DNA of 64,000 nt from Desulfovibrio sp. Huiquan2017 (GCF_017351175.1 NZ_JAFMPN010000002.1:186001-250000), one strand, 5' to 3'. Shown: positions 52,905 through 62,026, numbered from the stretch's first letter. Notes: generated by a model from the letters alone, not told the origin. Translations and numbers: made by a program.

Positions 52905-54095
52905 TTAGATGAATTGTTTTAATATTTGATCCACAACGTGGTCCCAGTTTTCCAAAGATACACCGAGTTCACGACATCGTTGTTTTGCGTAGCTCCGTTT
53001 TTGGGGATCGTTCAGGTCCGAGAAACGGGAAAAGCAATGAGTGCGACGGCCAATGGAGAAGAGCATCTGTTCCTCTGGCGGCAGGTCGAGAAAGGTCCTT
53101 ACGGGTTTAGTCATGGCTTCTCTGTTTTCAGTGATTTTCCCATCAACTTCCTGGAAGAGATTAAGGACATGATCGCTGCGTACGGTGGCGTCGATTTCAG
53201 CCAATGAATCCAGCATGAGCAGGAGTTCTTGCGCTGTCTCAACTTCGCCCATCTTGTCGAATTTGCCAGCCTCATATTGTGCCGCGAGGGGGGCGCTGTC
53301 CGGCAGGCCCAGGGTGCGCAGTCTGATGAAGTCCGGATTTATCTGGTTCAAGGCGTCTGCTGTCTCAAGAGCGTTCTCCCGTGACAGGGAGCGACCACCC
53401 AGCCCTAGCATCCAGTATTCGGATAATTCCATGCCGGCACGTTTGACCTTTTGCCCTGCCGCGATCTGAGTGGCTTTGTCCACACCCTTCTTGACCGCCT
53501 TGAGGACTTTGTCCGATCCGGATTCCATGCCGATGTGGACGCGATTGAGGCCTGCTTCACGAATCCGTATCATGTCTTCGTCGCTGACCTTTGCCACGGA
53601 TTTGGAACGGGCATAGGTCGTGATGCGATCCACATCCGGGAAGCATTCACGGATGTGTTTCAGAATCAGAACAAGATCATCCGGTTTGAGAATGAAGCTG
53701 TTGCCGTCCTGCATGAAGATGGAGCGCATGCCGTTTTTGATGAAATTGTAGGCAGCGTATATCGCTTGGCGGTCAAAGCCGGGATCATTCTCTAACGCAT
53801 TAAAATGGCTAAAAAGTATGCGCCCATGGAGCTTCTCAAGGTCTAAAAGCTTTTCCACGTTTTGATGCACCAGATCGATATCACGCAGGATATGGTCCAC
53901 CGGGCGCAAGGAGAATTTCTGGCCCTTGTATAGCCCGCAGAAAGTGCATTGGTTCCAAGGACAATTACGGGTGATACGCAGAAGCAAGCTTTCGGCTTCG
54001 CTTGGTGGTCGGATCGGCCCCTGTTCAAAGCCTTTATACTCGTTGTCATCCGTCTTAGACGGACATTGATCAGTATATATGTTCAAGAGTTCCAT
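52905..54095 (-). CDS. Radical-SAM protein, unknown product
   Basis: A 396-residue radical-SAM enzyme. The cluster motif reads CPWNQCTFC (C-x4-C-x2-C, one residue longer than standard) near residue 49, followed by the SAM barrel with MESGSDKVLKAVKKG and YWMLGLGGRSLSREN. The C-terminal 100 residues are not recognised. The family has Elp3/HemN-like barrels but the substrate is unclear. ATG 54095 with AAGGAG is the start; an N-terminal open extension is not coding. The 190 bases upstream are empty up to an old-yellow-enzyme remnant. Confidence 0.8.
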   Translation of the reverse strand: MELLNIYTDQCPSKTDDNEYKGFEQGPIRPPSEAESLLLRITRNCPWNQCTFCGLYKGQKFSLRPVDHILRDIDLVHQNVEKLLDLEKLHGRILFSHFNALENDPGFDRQAIYAAYNFIKNGMRSIFMQDGNSFILKPDDLVLILKHIRECFPDVDRITTYARSKSVAKVSDEDMIRIREAGLNRVHIGMESGSDKVLKAVKKGVDKATQIAAGQKVKRAGMELSEYWMLGLGGRSLSRENALETADALNQINPDFIRLRTLGLPDSAPLAAQYEAGKFDKMGEVETAQELLLMLDSLAEIDATVRSDHVLNLFQEVDGKITENREAMTKPVRTFLDLPPEEQMLFSIGRRTHCFSRFSDLNDPQKRSYAKQRCRELGVSLENWDHVVDQILKQFI

Positions 54096-54284
54096 GGAGA
54101 TTCTCCTTAGGGTAAGGAACAATGTTGTGTTGGGCGGAAAGCTGCTCGTTATGGAACCTGTTTGGTAACTCGTCCTCCTTGTCCACGAGCTACGCCCGAC
54201 GTCGGTATGAAAGCGCTGAACCGGCTTCATGGCATAGGCCATACCGGTAACGATCAGGGAAGAGCCGTCCTTTGCGATTTCCTC

Positions 54285-54407
54285 TTAGACGTTCAGCAGC
54301 GCCTGAGTCTGGCTGCCGTTATCGTCATATATTTTCATGGACGTTGAAGCGCGGACGATACGGTTCTTGAGCTTCATATTGCCAATGGTCACTGGCTCAA
54401 AAATAAT
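54285..54407 (-). pseudogene. N-terminal remnant of an old-yellow-enzyme gene
   Basis: The minus-strand frame reads IIFEPVTIGNMKLKNRIVR and ASTSMKIYDDNG, the typical N-terminus of the OYE/NADH:flavin oxidoreductase family, then stops at 54285 after about 40 codons. AAAGGAAG lies before it but no standard start codon is present. It is a truncated copy related to the larger gene at 54623-55715. Confidence 0.6.
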
Positions 54408-54432
54408 CTCTGCTTCCTTTAGGTCAAGTACA

Positions 54433-54463
54433 TACTTTTTAGTTAGGTACTTACCAAAAAGTA
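54433..54463. promoter_or_regulatory. Inverted repeat upstream of the OYE remnant
   Basis: TACTTTTT and AAAAAGTA form a perfect 8-bp inverted repeat around a 15-base centre (AGTTAGGTACTTACC). This resembles operators of HxlR-type redox/electrophile regulators that commonly control old-yellow-enzyme genes; no such regulator is in the window. A related element lies at 52853-52895. Confidence 0.45.
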
Positions 54464-54622
54464 ACTATGCCCACCTAAGGGGGATAAATAATGAAAGTTG
54501 AAACAACGTGTGCGCAGAAGCGGGACGGGAGAGAAATTTTAATTGTTTTTTTGAAGTGTCACAGCAGGTGATATGCGGAACGACCTACTGATTGTGAGTC
54601 AGTATGTTCTGTAATTGGGCTG

Positions 54623-55715
54623 TTATGCTCGGGAGAAAACAGTGCAGTAGTTCCCCTTATCCGTCCGGCATTTCGAGCAGTGAAGGCATTTGGCAGGTGC
54701 TCGGTCGCCATCTTTCCAACGCTTGAAAAGGTTGGGTTCAGCAAGCAGCGGTCTGGACAGGCCGTACAGTTCAATATTCGTTTCATTGAGCATGGTTTCG
54801 ATATGGGCCGGGTCGGAGAGCCCCCCCTACGGTGATGACGGGGATGTCGACGTCCTGGCTGATGATGTTGCCGAACTCGGCGAAGTAGCCCTGCTTCTTG
54901 AGCTCGTGGCCATCGAATATGCGCCCGGCCATTGATTTGGCTTTTCCGTAGATGTTGCCGGATATTTCCAGCCCGTCAACGCCCAGTCTTTCCAGTGCCT
55001 TGGCGATGGCCCGTGTTTCGTCGAAGGTCTGGCCGCCCTCGAAGAATTCGCTGGCCGTCAGTTTGACGAGGATGGGGAAGTCGTCTCCCGCCTGTTCGCG
55101 CATTGCTTCATATATCTCGATGAGGAAACGCATGCGGTTTTCCAGGCAACCGCCGTATTCGTCGTCGCGCTGGTTGTAGTATGGGCTGAGGAATTGGTTG
55201 ATGAGATAGGTGTGGGCAGCGTGGATTTCCACGCCGTCGAAACCGGCTGTTTTCGCTCTTTTGCCCGCAGCCGCAAACGCCTTGACGATGTAATTGATAT
55301 CCGCCTTGGTCATGGGGGTGCCGCGTGTGCCGGAGCTTTTTTCGGGAACATCGCTCGGGGCGAAGATCGTCCTGTCGCCGACATTGTAGCTGGTCTTGGT
55401 TCCACCATAGGCGATTTGCAAAATTATTTTGGAATCATGCTTGTGGACCCTGTCTGTCAGGAGTGCGTATTCGCCGATAAACGCATCATCGTATATCCCC
55501 ATCATGCCGGGGTTGGGTTGCTCTTCTTCGACAATGTTGGCGTATCCGGTGATGATCATGCCGACTTCGTTTTTGGCCAACTCCTCATAGATGGTATATA
55601 GGCGATCTGTCATGTGGCCGTCGTCAGTGGTCATGTTTTCCCATGTCGCGCTGCGGACCAGACGGTTTTTCAACGACATCGGGCCGATATTGCATGTGTC
55701 GAAAAGTGTTTTCAT
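54623..55715 (-). pseudogene. Old-yellow-enzyme-family oxidoreductase with one-base frameshift
   Basis: Starts MKTLFDTCNIGPMSLKNRLVRS and reads as an OYE/2-enoate-reductase barrel: HAAHTYLINQFLSPYYNQR near residue 167 and GVDGLEISGNI near 245. At a C7 run (54821-54827) the frame breaks. With one base fewer, the sequence continues as VGGLSDPAHIETML, LYGLSRPLLAEPNLFKRW and CLHCSKCRTDKGNYC to a stop at 54623. Either the assembly has an extra base or the gene is broken. It follows the cytochrome operon after a double hairpin. Confidence 0.8.
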
Positions 55716-55750
55716 TGCGGTACCGTGTGATGTGATTTGAGAGGAAAGCC

Positions 55751-55814
55751 GGGGCCGGACAGTATTGTCCGGCCCCTTGGGGCTTTCTGAGGTGACGGGT
55801 AGGAGGTACCCGTC
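55751..55814 (-). terminator. Tandem hairpins after the cytochrome gene
   Basis: Two hairpins lie in the 138-base gap: GGGGCCGGACA / TGTCCGGCCCC (11 bp, GTAT loop, 55751-55776) and GACGGGTA / TACCCGTC (8 bp, 55794-55814). They probably end the flavocytochrome operon before the OYE gene. Confidence 0.6.
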
Positions 55815-55853
55815 TAGTAGGGAGTGGCTATGGTTTCACTGTGTGATGACTGT

Positions 55854-57548
55854 TTATTTTTCTTTGTCGTTTTTCATCTTGCCCGTGATCATGCTGCGGA
55901 CCAGCGCAAAGACGCTTTCGCCCGTGGTGCAGAGGTACAGGTGGACCACAAGGAAGACGACCATCAGGAAGGCCGAAGCCGTGTGGGCCAGCGAGACAAA
56001 GCGTTCGCCTTCCATGCCCATGATCTTAGCCGGGATCAGGTCCGGGATAAACAGGTAGACACCTGATACCACCAGGGCCGGGAACAGGATGAACAGGACG
56101 CCGACATACGAAGCCTGCTGCAGCGGATTCAAACGCTTCCTGGGATCATGGCCTGCCGGGTTTTCCTCGCCTTTGTAGATGCCGAACATGTAGTAGCGCA
56201 GCTGTTTGAAGGTGGCCGAGATGAAATCGGCACGCGGCAGGTACTGCATGATCTGGCCGGACAGGATGAGGTAGAGCACGTACAGCATCCACATGCCAGC
56301 CAGCCCGATGGCGAGCGTGGCGTGGGTGGACTGTGCCGCCTTGAAACTCATGCCCGCACCGAAGTGCATGGAGAATCCGGAGACGATCAGGACGAGGAAC
56401 AAGGCCGCGTTGATCCAGTGCCAGACTCTGACGAGCAACGGGAACATGGTCACCACGGTGCCGCCATGGGCAATGGCCTTGGTGCCGGACATCCGCAATA
56501 CGGAATGGACGACGATGACCAGCAGGATTACGGCCAGCAACTGCATGAACCGGGCATTCAGCACCGGAGTCTGAGTGATGCCGGTGACGTACTTGCTGTC
56601 GAGCAGGCTCGCGTTCATGAACCCGAGCACGGAGTCGGCTTGGTCAGTGCTGGCAACGATCAGCTGGGCGTTCTCCTCGACGAGTTTTTTGTCATCGAAC
56701 AGCCCCTTGTTGACCATGGAGAATGCCTTTTGCTCATTGCGGTATTTATTCAGCTTGGTGAGCATGGCGGACGACTTGGAGTGGCAGTACTCGCAATCGA
56801 CCATTGCGCCATTGGCCTGCATGTCCTTGACCTGCATGATAACATGGACGTCGGTTCCCTTGTTTGCGGCATGGCAGTCCACACAGCGCACAGCGGCAAA
56901 GTGCTTTTCCTTATGCGGCAGGAACCAGTGGGCCATGTTCTGATCAAGCAGCTTCTTGTCGGTCAGGGCCTCATAGCCGCGCAGGTCGTTGTGGCACTGG
57001 AAGCAGCGTTCATTGGCTTGTGCTATGGAGCCGGGAATGTCCTCGGTTCGCTCCGGAAGGCGGAACGAGTGGGCATTGTGGCAGGACGAACACGGGAACG
57101 GCTTGCCTTTTTCAACAATGGCTTTGGTATGGTAGCTGCGCTTGGTCTGCTCGGCGATGTCCTTGAAGTAGTCTTTGTGACAGGTCATGCAGTCCACGGG
57201 CTGCTTGTCTTTGAACTTGTGGGGTGCGCTGGCAAAGGCCTCAGGGCCTGCGCCTTCGTGGCAGCTCTGGCAGCTCTGACCACTGTGGACCGAGTTGCGA
57301 TAGTCGACCGGGTCGACGTAGAGTTGCAGAGTGCGACCTCTGTCCGTTTTCCATTGAGAGTTGATTTCACGTTTGCCGTGGCAGGTGAAACACGTCTCGT
57401 TTTGTTTGAGAGCCTGGTGACGCATGCGGTCGGCCTGGGAGTAAAATTGCTCCTCATGGCTGGCCGTGTCGTCTGCCGCCATGGCCCCTGCCGCCGTCAG
57501 CAAGGCGATCAGTATGACCAGGCATGCAATGGCCTGTTTGATAAACAT
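55854..57548 (-). CDS. Heptaheme cytochrome c fused to cytochrome b561-type membrane domain
   Basis: A 564-residue protein with a signal peptide (VILIALLTAAGAMAAD) and seven CxxCH heme sites between residues about 54 and 260 (CFTCH, CQSCH, CMTCH, CSSCH, CFQCH, CVDCH, CEYCH). The C-terminal third has membrane helices with the cytochrome b561/FdnI-like pattern (VRVWHWINAALFLVLIVSGF, HTASAFLMVVFLVVHLYL) carrying histidine ligands. It should oxidise menaquinol in the membrane and pass electrons through its own hemes to the periplasmic cytochrome encoded by the next gene upstream. It follows that gene by 21 bases. Confidence 0.88.
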   Translation of the reverse strand: MFIKQAIACLVILIALLTAAGAMAADDTASHEEQFYSQADRMRHQALKQNETCFTCHGKREINSQWKTDRGRTLQLYVDPVDYRNSVHSGQSCQSCHEGAGPEAFASAPHKFKDKQPVDCMTCHKDYFKDIAEQTKRSYHTKAIVEKGKPFPCSSCHNAHSFRLPERTEDIPGSIAQANERCFQCHNDLRGYEALTDKKLLDQNMAHWFLPHKEKHFAAVRCVDCHAANKGTDVHVIMQVKDMQANGAMVDCEYCHSKSSAMLTKLNKYRNEQKAFSMVNKGLFDDKKLVEENAQLIVASTDQADSVLGFMNASLLDSKYVTGITQTPVLNARFMQLLAVILLVIVVHSVLRMSGTKAIAHGGTVVTMFPLLVRVWHWINAALFLVLIVSGFSMHFGAGMSFKAAQSTHATLAIGLAGMWMLYVLYLILSGQIMQYLPRADFISATFKQLRYYMFGIYKGEENPAGHDPRKRLNPLQQASYVGVLFILFPALVVSGVYLFIPDLIPAKIMGMEGERFVSLAHTASAFLMVVFLVVHLYLCTTGESVFALVRSMITGKMKNDKEK

Positions 57549-57569
57549 ACGGTTTTCCTCCTGATCTCT

Positions 57570-58043
57570 TTAGGGAACCTGGTAATCGAAGTGGTGGCAG
57601 TTTTTGCAGTAGAATTCGGATTTGCCATGTTCCTTGTGGCAGGCGTCACAGGGGAGTTCCGTCCCCCAGTGGGGAGAGTTGTGGGGGTTGGGGTCGAGTT
57701 TGACGGTGCGCTTGGCAGCGTCTTCGGGAGTGCCGTGGCAGTTGGCGCAGTTGCGGGTGTCGGGAGGAGCGGTCGGCTCTTTGACTGCGTGGCACAGTTC
57801 ACAGTTGGTGCCGTTCTGGTGAATCTTCTTGTGGAAGCTTTTCACCGGCACTTTGCCGAACACCTTGTTGTCGATTATGTCAATGGTGATTTGGCGGACC
57901 TTGTGTTGTTCCAGAGTTGTTTCGGCAACAGACGGTTTTTCTTCAACTTCTTGCTGCGCGCGGAGAACGCTCGGTGCAAGGAAGATTCCAATGACAAACA
58001 GCGTAAGAATCGCCCCGGAGGCGACGGAAGCCTTCGTTTTCAT
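57570..58043 (-). CDS. Tetraheme cytochrome c (flavocytochrome type)
   Basis: A 157-residue exported protein with signal peptide (SGAILTLFVIGIFLAPSVLRA) and four heme sites CELCH, CANCH, CDACH and CKNCHH. The arrangement, with HNSPHWGTELPCDACHKEH before the third, resembles the tetraheme domain of Shewanella-type flavocytochrome c fumarate reductase, here encoded separately from the flavin subunit. It should relay electrons from the heptaheme/b561 protein to the flavoprotein. It lies 30 bases after the flavoprotein gene. Confidence 0.88.
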   Translation of the reverse strand: MKTKASVASGAILTLFVIGIFLAPSVLRAQQEVEEKPSVAETTLEQHKVRQITIDIIDNKVFGKVPVKSFHKKIHQNGTNCELCHAVKEPTAPPDTRNCANCHGTPEDAAKRTVKLDPNPHNSPHWGTELPCDACHKEHGKSEFYCKNCHHFDYQVP

Positions 58044-58073
58044 AGTAAAACCCTTCGGTATTTATGGTGCGAT

Positions 58074-59648
58074 TTAGACCGGTTCGTTGTCGGCGATGTT
58101 CTTGCCGGCAGTGCGACCCATGACAAGGCAGTCGGTGATGGCGCAGCTGCCGAGGCGGCTTGCTCCATGGGGACCGCCGGTAACTTCACCCGCAGCATAC
58201 AACCCGTCGATGGGCTTGAATGTCTGGGAGTGGAGGACATGGGCGTTGACATCGATCTGAACGCCGCCCATGCAGTGATGAACCTTGGGCCATCCGCGCA
58301 CGCCGTAGAAGGGCGCTTTGATAATGGGCGTGGCCGTGCTGAGCGGTTTACCGAATTCGGGATCGTTCTTGTCTGCGACGTACTTGTTGTAGTCGGTGAT
58401 GGTCTTTTGGAGGCTTTCGGCCGGGACTTTGTAGAAGTTTGCCAGCGCCTCAACCGTCTCGAAACTGTTGACGACCTTGTACTTGAGGCAGCGGTCCAGC
58501 GTGGGGCAGGCCTCTGCGCCCTTGCTGTCGACGAGGATGATCGGATAGTCCGGGTTGCCGTTTCCATCGACCTTTTTCAGCATGGCATCGGCGCGGGTTT
58601 TACGGTCAGCCAGTTCGTTGACGAAACGCTTGCCGGTAGAGCGGTCGACCATGACGCCGTAGCGGAAACCGGACTGAATGTTGAACATGGAAGCAACGCC
58701 GAAGCCCTGCTCGTCCGGGGATGCCCACGGGCCGAGCTGGATCAGGGATATTTGGACCGGGATGGCGCCCGCGCGGAATGCGGCGCGCATAGCTTCACCG
58801 GTTGCACCCAGTTGGTTGGTGGAGTCGATCTTGCCTGCGAGACGGGGGTCCTGAGATGCGCGGAATTTGGCATCCTGGCTGAAGCCGCCGGTGGCGAGAA
58901 CTACGCCTCGGCGTGCGTGGAAGTTACAGATCTGTCCGCTTTCCTCATCCGGGAAGCGGTAGCCGTCGCGGGCGCGGATGCCCACAATGCGGTGATCGTC
59001 GTTGACGATGAATTCGAGCATTTTGCAACCGGTGCGCAGGACAACGCCTTCGGCGCGCGCAGTTTTCACGAGCGGGCGGACAATGCCGGAACCGGATGCG
59101 TTATGGGTGAGGTAGGTGCGGGCTACGGAGTGGCCGCCGAGCCAGGAGAGCTTGGGCTTGAAGACCGCACCGCACTGGATAACGAAATTATATGCGTCGA
59201 TGGAGCCTTCGGCGATGGCTTTGGTGATCTCGACATGGTTGATGCCGCGCCCGGCTTTCAGCATATCGTTCACCATGAAGTCGATGCTGTCCGTGACGCC
59301 TTCCTTTTTCTGGAGCTCACTGCCTGCGACGGCAAAGAGGCCGCCGTTGATGCAGGAGTTGCCGCCCAGAACGCGCATCTTTTCAACAACCATGACGTCG
59401 AGGCCCTTGCGGCGGGCTTCAATGGCTGCGGACAGGGCGGCAAAGCCGCTGCCGATGACCAGGACGTCGAATTCGGCATCCCATTTGGTGGTGGGCAGTT
59501 CCGAGCGGACTGCGGGCGCTTTTTCACTGGCAAGGCTACCGCCCGCGCCAAAGAGGACAGCCCCCGCCGCCATGGCACCGCCGTTTAAAAGCAGCTTGCG
59601 GCGGGACATCGCTGCCGCCTTGAGTTTTTCATCCCTTGAATTGGACAT
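58074..59648 (-). CDS. Tat-exported FAD flavoprotein of the fumarate-reductase/flavocytochrome c family
   Basis: A 524-residue protein with a twin-arginine signal (SRRKLLLNGGAMAAGAVLFG). The FAD motif is VIGSGFAALSAAIEARRKG, with VVLATGGFSQ and the C-terminal DGLYAAGEVTGGPHGASRLG. A catalytic-region WPKVHHCMGG matches the HHTMGG histidine region of fumarate reductases. It reduces an unsaturated acid or similar acceptor in the periplasm; the substrate is not deducible. ATG 59648 gives the best spacing from AAAGGAG; an ATG six bases upstream (59654) is also possible. Confidence 0.88.
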   Translation of the reverse strand: MSNSRDEKLKAAAMSRRKLLLNGGAMAAGAVLFGAGGSLASEKAPAVRSELPTTKWDAEFDVLVIGSGFAALSAAIEARRKGLDVMVVEKMRVLGGNSCINGGLFAVAGSELQKKEGVTDSIDFMVNDMLKAGRGINHVEITKAIAEGSIDAYNFVIQCGAVFKPKLSWLGGHSVARTYLTHNASGSGIVRPLVKTARAEGVVLRTGCKMLEFIVNDDHRIVGIRARDGYRFPDEESGQICNFHARRGVVLATGGFSQDAKFRASQDPRLAGKIDSTNQLGATGEAMRAAFRAGAIPVQISLIQLGPWASPDEQGFGVASMFNIQSGFRYGVMVDRSTGKRFVNELADRKTRADAMLKKVDGNGNPDYPIILVDSKGAEACPTLDRCLKYKVVNSFETVEALANFYKVPAESLQKTITDYNKYVADKNDPEFGKPLSTATPIIKAPFYGVRGWPKVHHCMGGVQIDVNAHVLHSQTFKPIDGLYAAGEVTGGPHGASRLGSCAITDCLVMGRTAGKNIADNEPV

Positions 59649-59714
59649 ACACATAATCTCCTTTAAAATGACAGACGATTCCTCTTGATGCCGCCGCGTC
59701 GCCCCCACGGCGCG

Positions 59715-60056
59715 TTAGATGGCGACATCCCCAGCAGGACCGCTTGCCAGCTCCCGAAGGTCTTCATAGTCAGCCGCCCCGAGGAAGCGTTGTTGTTCAA
59801 CTCCGGAAAAGAAGAGGAGGAAGGTGGGACTTCCATCCAGCTTCATCTCTTTTTCGAAGTACGAACTGTACGCGGGGTTCAACACCGCGCACGTAACGCG
59901 TTTTCCGGCAGTCTGTGCGAGATCCGAAAGGACTTGCATCTGACCGCCTGAGATCAGGTCGTTTGACAAGTAGCCGATAACCAGCAGCCCGGGAGTTTCT
60001 TCCACGAGGGCATGATACTGGTCGGGATTCAGCATTTTACACTTACGAAGAGGCAT
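59715..60056 (-). CDS. Thioredoxin-fold protein without CxxC
   Basis: A 113-residue protein with thioredoxin-like strands (GLLVIGYLSNDLISGGQ, VTCAVLNPAYSSYFEKEMK, GSPTFLLFFSG with the cis-proline). Where thioredoxin has WCGPC, this one has LISGGQ, so the redox pair is missing. It is the first gene of the flavocytochrome operon and may be a chaperone or maturation factor for the Tat-exported flavoprotein, by analogy to HyaE-type proteins. ATG 60056 is preceded by AGGAG; with the predicted promoter, the mRNA leader would be only about 13 bases. Confidence 0.7.
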   Translation of the reverse strand: MPLRKCKMLNPDQYHALVEETPGLLVIGYLSNDLISGGQMQVLSDLAQTAGKRVTCAVLNPAYSSYFEKEMKLDGSPTFLLFFSGVEQQRFLGAADYEDLRELASGPAGDVAI

Positions 60057-60080
60057 GGTTTACGCTCCTAGCCCCGTAAA

Positions 60081-60095
60081 GCAGGTAGTGTGCCA
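60081..60095 (-). promoter_or_regulatory. Sigma54 promoter of the flavocytochrome operon
   Basis: The minus strand reads TGGCACACTACCTGC: a perfect -24 TGGCAC and GG-N10-GC spacing, with CTGC in place of TTGC at -12. It lies 25 bases before the first gene, and a sigma54 activator gene ends 132 bases upstream, with repeated sites between. Confidence 0.7.
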
Positions 60096-60153
60096 ATATT
60101 AAAGAATATCATATCTATCCAAAATATTTAGTTTTATTGCGAATATGTAAAAT

Positions 60154-60221
60154 GTGTAACGTCTGTGAAATGTGTAGCAATGTTTACAGTGTTACACAAT
60201 GTGTAATGTGCCTTGTTACAC
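60154..60221. promoter_or_regulatory. Cluster of GTGTAAC/GTTACAC elements (activator sites)
   Basis: Within 68 bases there are GTGTAAC (60154), GTGTAGC (60172), the palindrome GTGTTACAC (60189), GTGTAAT (60201) and GTTACAC (60215). They lie 60-140 bases upstream of the sigma54 promoter, the classic position for enhancer-type activator binding. Confidence 0.65.
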
Positions 60222-60226
60222 TTTGT

Positions 60227-62026
60227 TCAAGATATCCCGGCCCGTTTCATCCAGCGGTACAAAGTCGGGCGGCTGATGCCGAGTATGCGTGCCGCTTTGG
60301 CTTTTTTCCCGCTGGCTTGTTCCAAAACCCCTCGAACAACGTCCGCATCAAATGTGTGTGACTTGGAGGGAGTGGCGGGATGTGCTGGGGAGGATTGTGT
60401 TTTTTGGGGTGTTTCAGAAAGCTGCTGGCAAAGGCTTGAGAAGTTGTCCTTGAAGGTTCGTGGCAGATGTACGGGGGTCAGCATTGCCTCCCGGCAAAGG
60501 ATGGTCGCGTATTCTATGCAATGCCTGAGTTCGCGGACATTGCCTGGCCAATCGTAGCGAACAAGGATGTCCATGAGCTCCGGGGAAATGGACTTGATGG
60601 AGCGGGCAAGCTCGTTGTTGAACATTGTGACAAAATGCTCAACAAGGAGCGGGATGTCCTCTTTGCGTTCCCTGAGAGGGGGAAGTTCGATCTGGAAAAC
60701 GTTGAGTCTGTAATACAGGTCCTTTCTGAATGAACCGTCCTGAATTTTCTGCAAGAGGTCCGCGTTGGTCGCTGTGATTACGCGGACATCCGCTGTCCTT
60801 GAGCGGGAACTGCCGACCCGTTCGTATTTCTTGTATTCCAGAAAGCGGAGAAGCTTGAGCTGGATAGAAAGCGGTAGATCTCCCACTTCGTCTAGAAACA
60901 GGGTGCCTCCTTCGGCTGCTGCCACGCGCCCCTCGGAAGCCTGAGTCGCACCGGTAAATGCACCCTTTATATGACCGAACAGTTCGCTTTCCAAAAGTGA
61001 TTCGGACAGGGCGGCGCAGTTGACTTTGACAATGCGCTTGTCTGCCCGGTTGCCGTTGTAGTGCAGGGCGTCGGCAACCAACTCCTTGCCGGTCCCGGAT
61101 TCGCCGGTGATCAGCACCGTGGTCTCAAGGTCGGAGAGGCTTTGCACCAAGCTGGCGATATGTTGTAAGGCCTCGCTTTTGCCCATCATGTTGTTGAGCA
61201 ACTTCCGATCTTGCAACTGTTGCTCCAGCACGGCGAGGCGGGTCATGTCTTTGATGATCAAAACCGTGCCGCCAAAGCTGTAGTCACCGGTCCGCAGGGG
61301 AGCCGCATTCAACTCCAACCTGCACTCCCTCCCGTCCGGATTGCGGGTGGTAATCTGGAAAAGTGAGGTGATCCTCCCGATCTCCAACGTCTGCTTGATC
61401 ACATTCTCATAGGGGCGCGACGCTTCGCCAAAGCACTCTTTAAGAGTTTTTCCTTTGTAATCCATGAGAATGCCACCATACAGGGCCAGAAACGCCTCGT
61501 TGGCGGACAGTATGCGCATATCGTCATCAAGCGTGGCAATGGCATCCGGGATGCTGTTGAACGAATACTCCATGTTCAAGCGCAGTCGATGCATCTCGTT
61601 GGTATTGCGCTGCATTTCCTGCTGGATGCCGTAATATGCGACGGCCCCGGCCAAGCGCTGCATGAACAACTGGACCAACGGTTCTGCTTCGGGAGTTTGT
61701 GCGCCGATGATTCCGCATTTCAGGTGGCAGTTCGCATCGGTGTGTTCGCAAATGAAATCGATTTCAGCCGATGTGGGTAAATCTTCGAAGGAAAACTCCG
61801 AGAGAAAGAAATCCGGTTTGGGATCGGATGAATTGAATATCGCAAGGACAGGAAAGGTTTCCTGTTCCAGTTCGATCATCAGGGAAACCTGCGAAGCCTG
61901 CGTCAATTCCAGAAGCGTCTCAAGCGCGGTGCTGACTATCCTGTGCAGGTCCTTACCTTGAATGGTATCCAGTCGCAGAAAGAGGCTTGCGAGACTGATG
62001 CCGTGAATATCAATAGGTTCACTCAT
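60227..62026 (-). CDS. PAS-containing sigma54-dependent activator of the flavocytochrome operon
   Basis: A 599-residue activator without receiver domain. Residues 1-145 form a GAF-like sensor with ANCHLKCGIIG, residues about 155-270 a PAS domain, then the AAA+ domain (Walker A GESGTGKE, GAFTGA loop, Walker B TLFLDEVGD) and a C-terminal Fis-type HTH (GKKAKAARILGISRPTLYRWM). The gene sits directly upstream of the flavocytochrome operon on the same strand and is flanked on both sides by GTGTAA-type repeats, suggesting that it binds them to activate the operon and regulate itself. The small molecule it senses is probably the substrate. Confidence 0.92.
   Translation of the reverse strand: MSEPIDIHGISLASLFLRLDTIQGKDLHRIVSTALETLLELTQASQVSLMIELEQETFPVLAIFNSSDPKPDFFLSEFSFEDLPTSAEIDFICEHTDANCHLKCGIIGAQTPEAEPLVQLFMQRLAGAVAYYGIQQEMQRNTNEMHRLRLNMEYSFNSIPDAIATLDDDMRILSANEAFLALYGGILMDYKGKTLKECFGEASRPYENVIKQTLEIGRITSLFQITTRNPDGRECRLELNAAPLRTGDYSFGGTVLIIKDMTRLAVLEQQLQDRKLLNNMMGKSEALQHIASLVQSLSDLETTVLITGESGTGKELVADALHYNGNRADKRIVKVNCAALSESLLESELFGHIKGAFTGATQASEGRVAAAEGGTLFLDEVGDLPLSIQLKLLRFLEYKKYERVGSSRSRTADVRVITATNADLLQKIQDGSFRKDLYYRLNVFQIELPPLRERKEDIPLLVEHFVTMFNNELARSIKSISPELMDILVRYDWPGNVRELRHCIEYATILCREAMLTPVHLPRTFKDNFSSLCQQLSETPQKTQSSPAHPATPSKSHTFDADVVRGVLEQASGKKAKAARILGISRPTLYRWMKRAGIS

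Noticed and set aside
54581-54603. CGACCTACTGATT match to the tRNA fragment, with an anticodon-arm-like hairpin
   Set aside because: Only 13 bases are shared, the T-arm is absent, and the match is too short to call a second attachment site.
56148-59588. Very long plus-strand open frame (1,146 codons) across the cytochrome genes
   Set aside because: It is the antisense shadow of four well-supported minus-strand genes with heme and FAD motifs; its translation has no recognisable domain.
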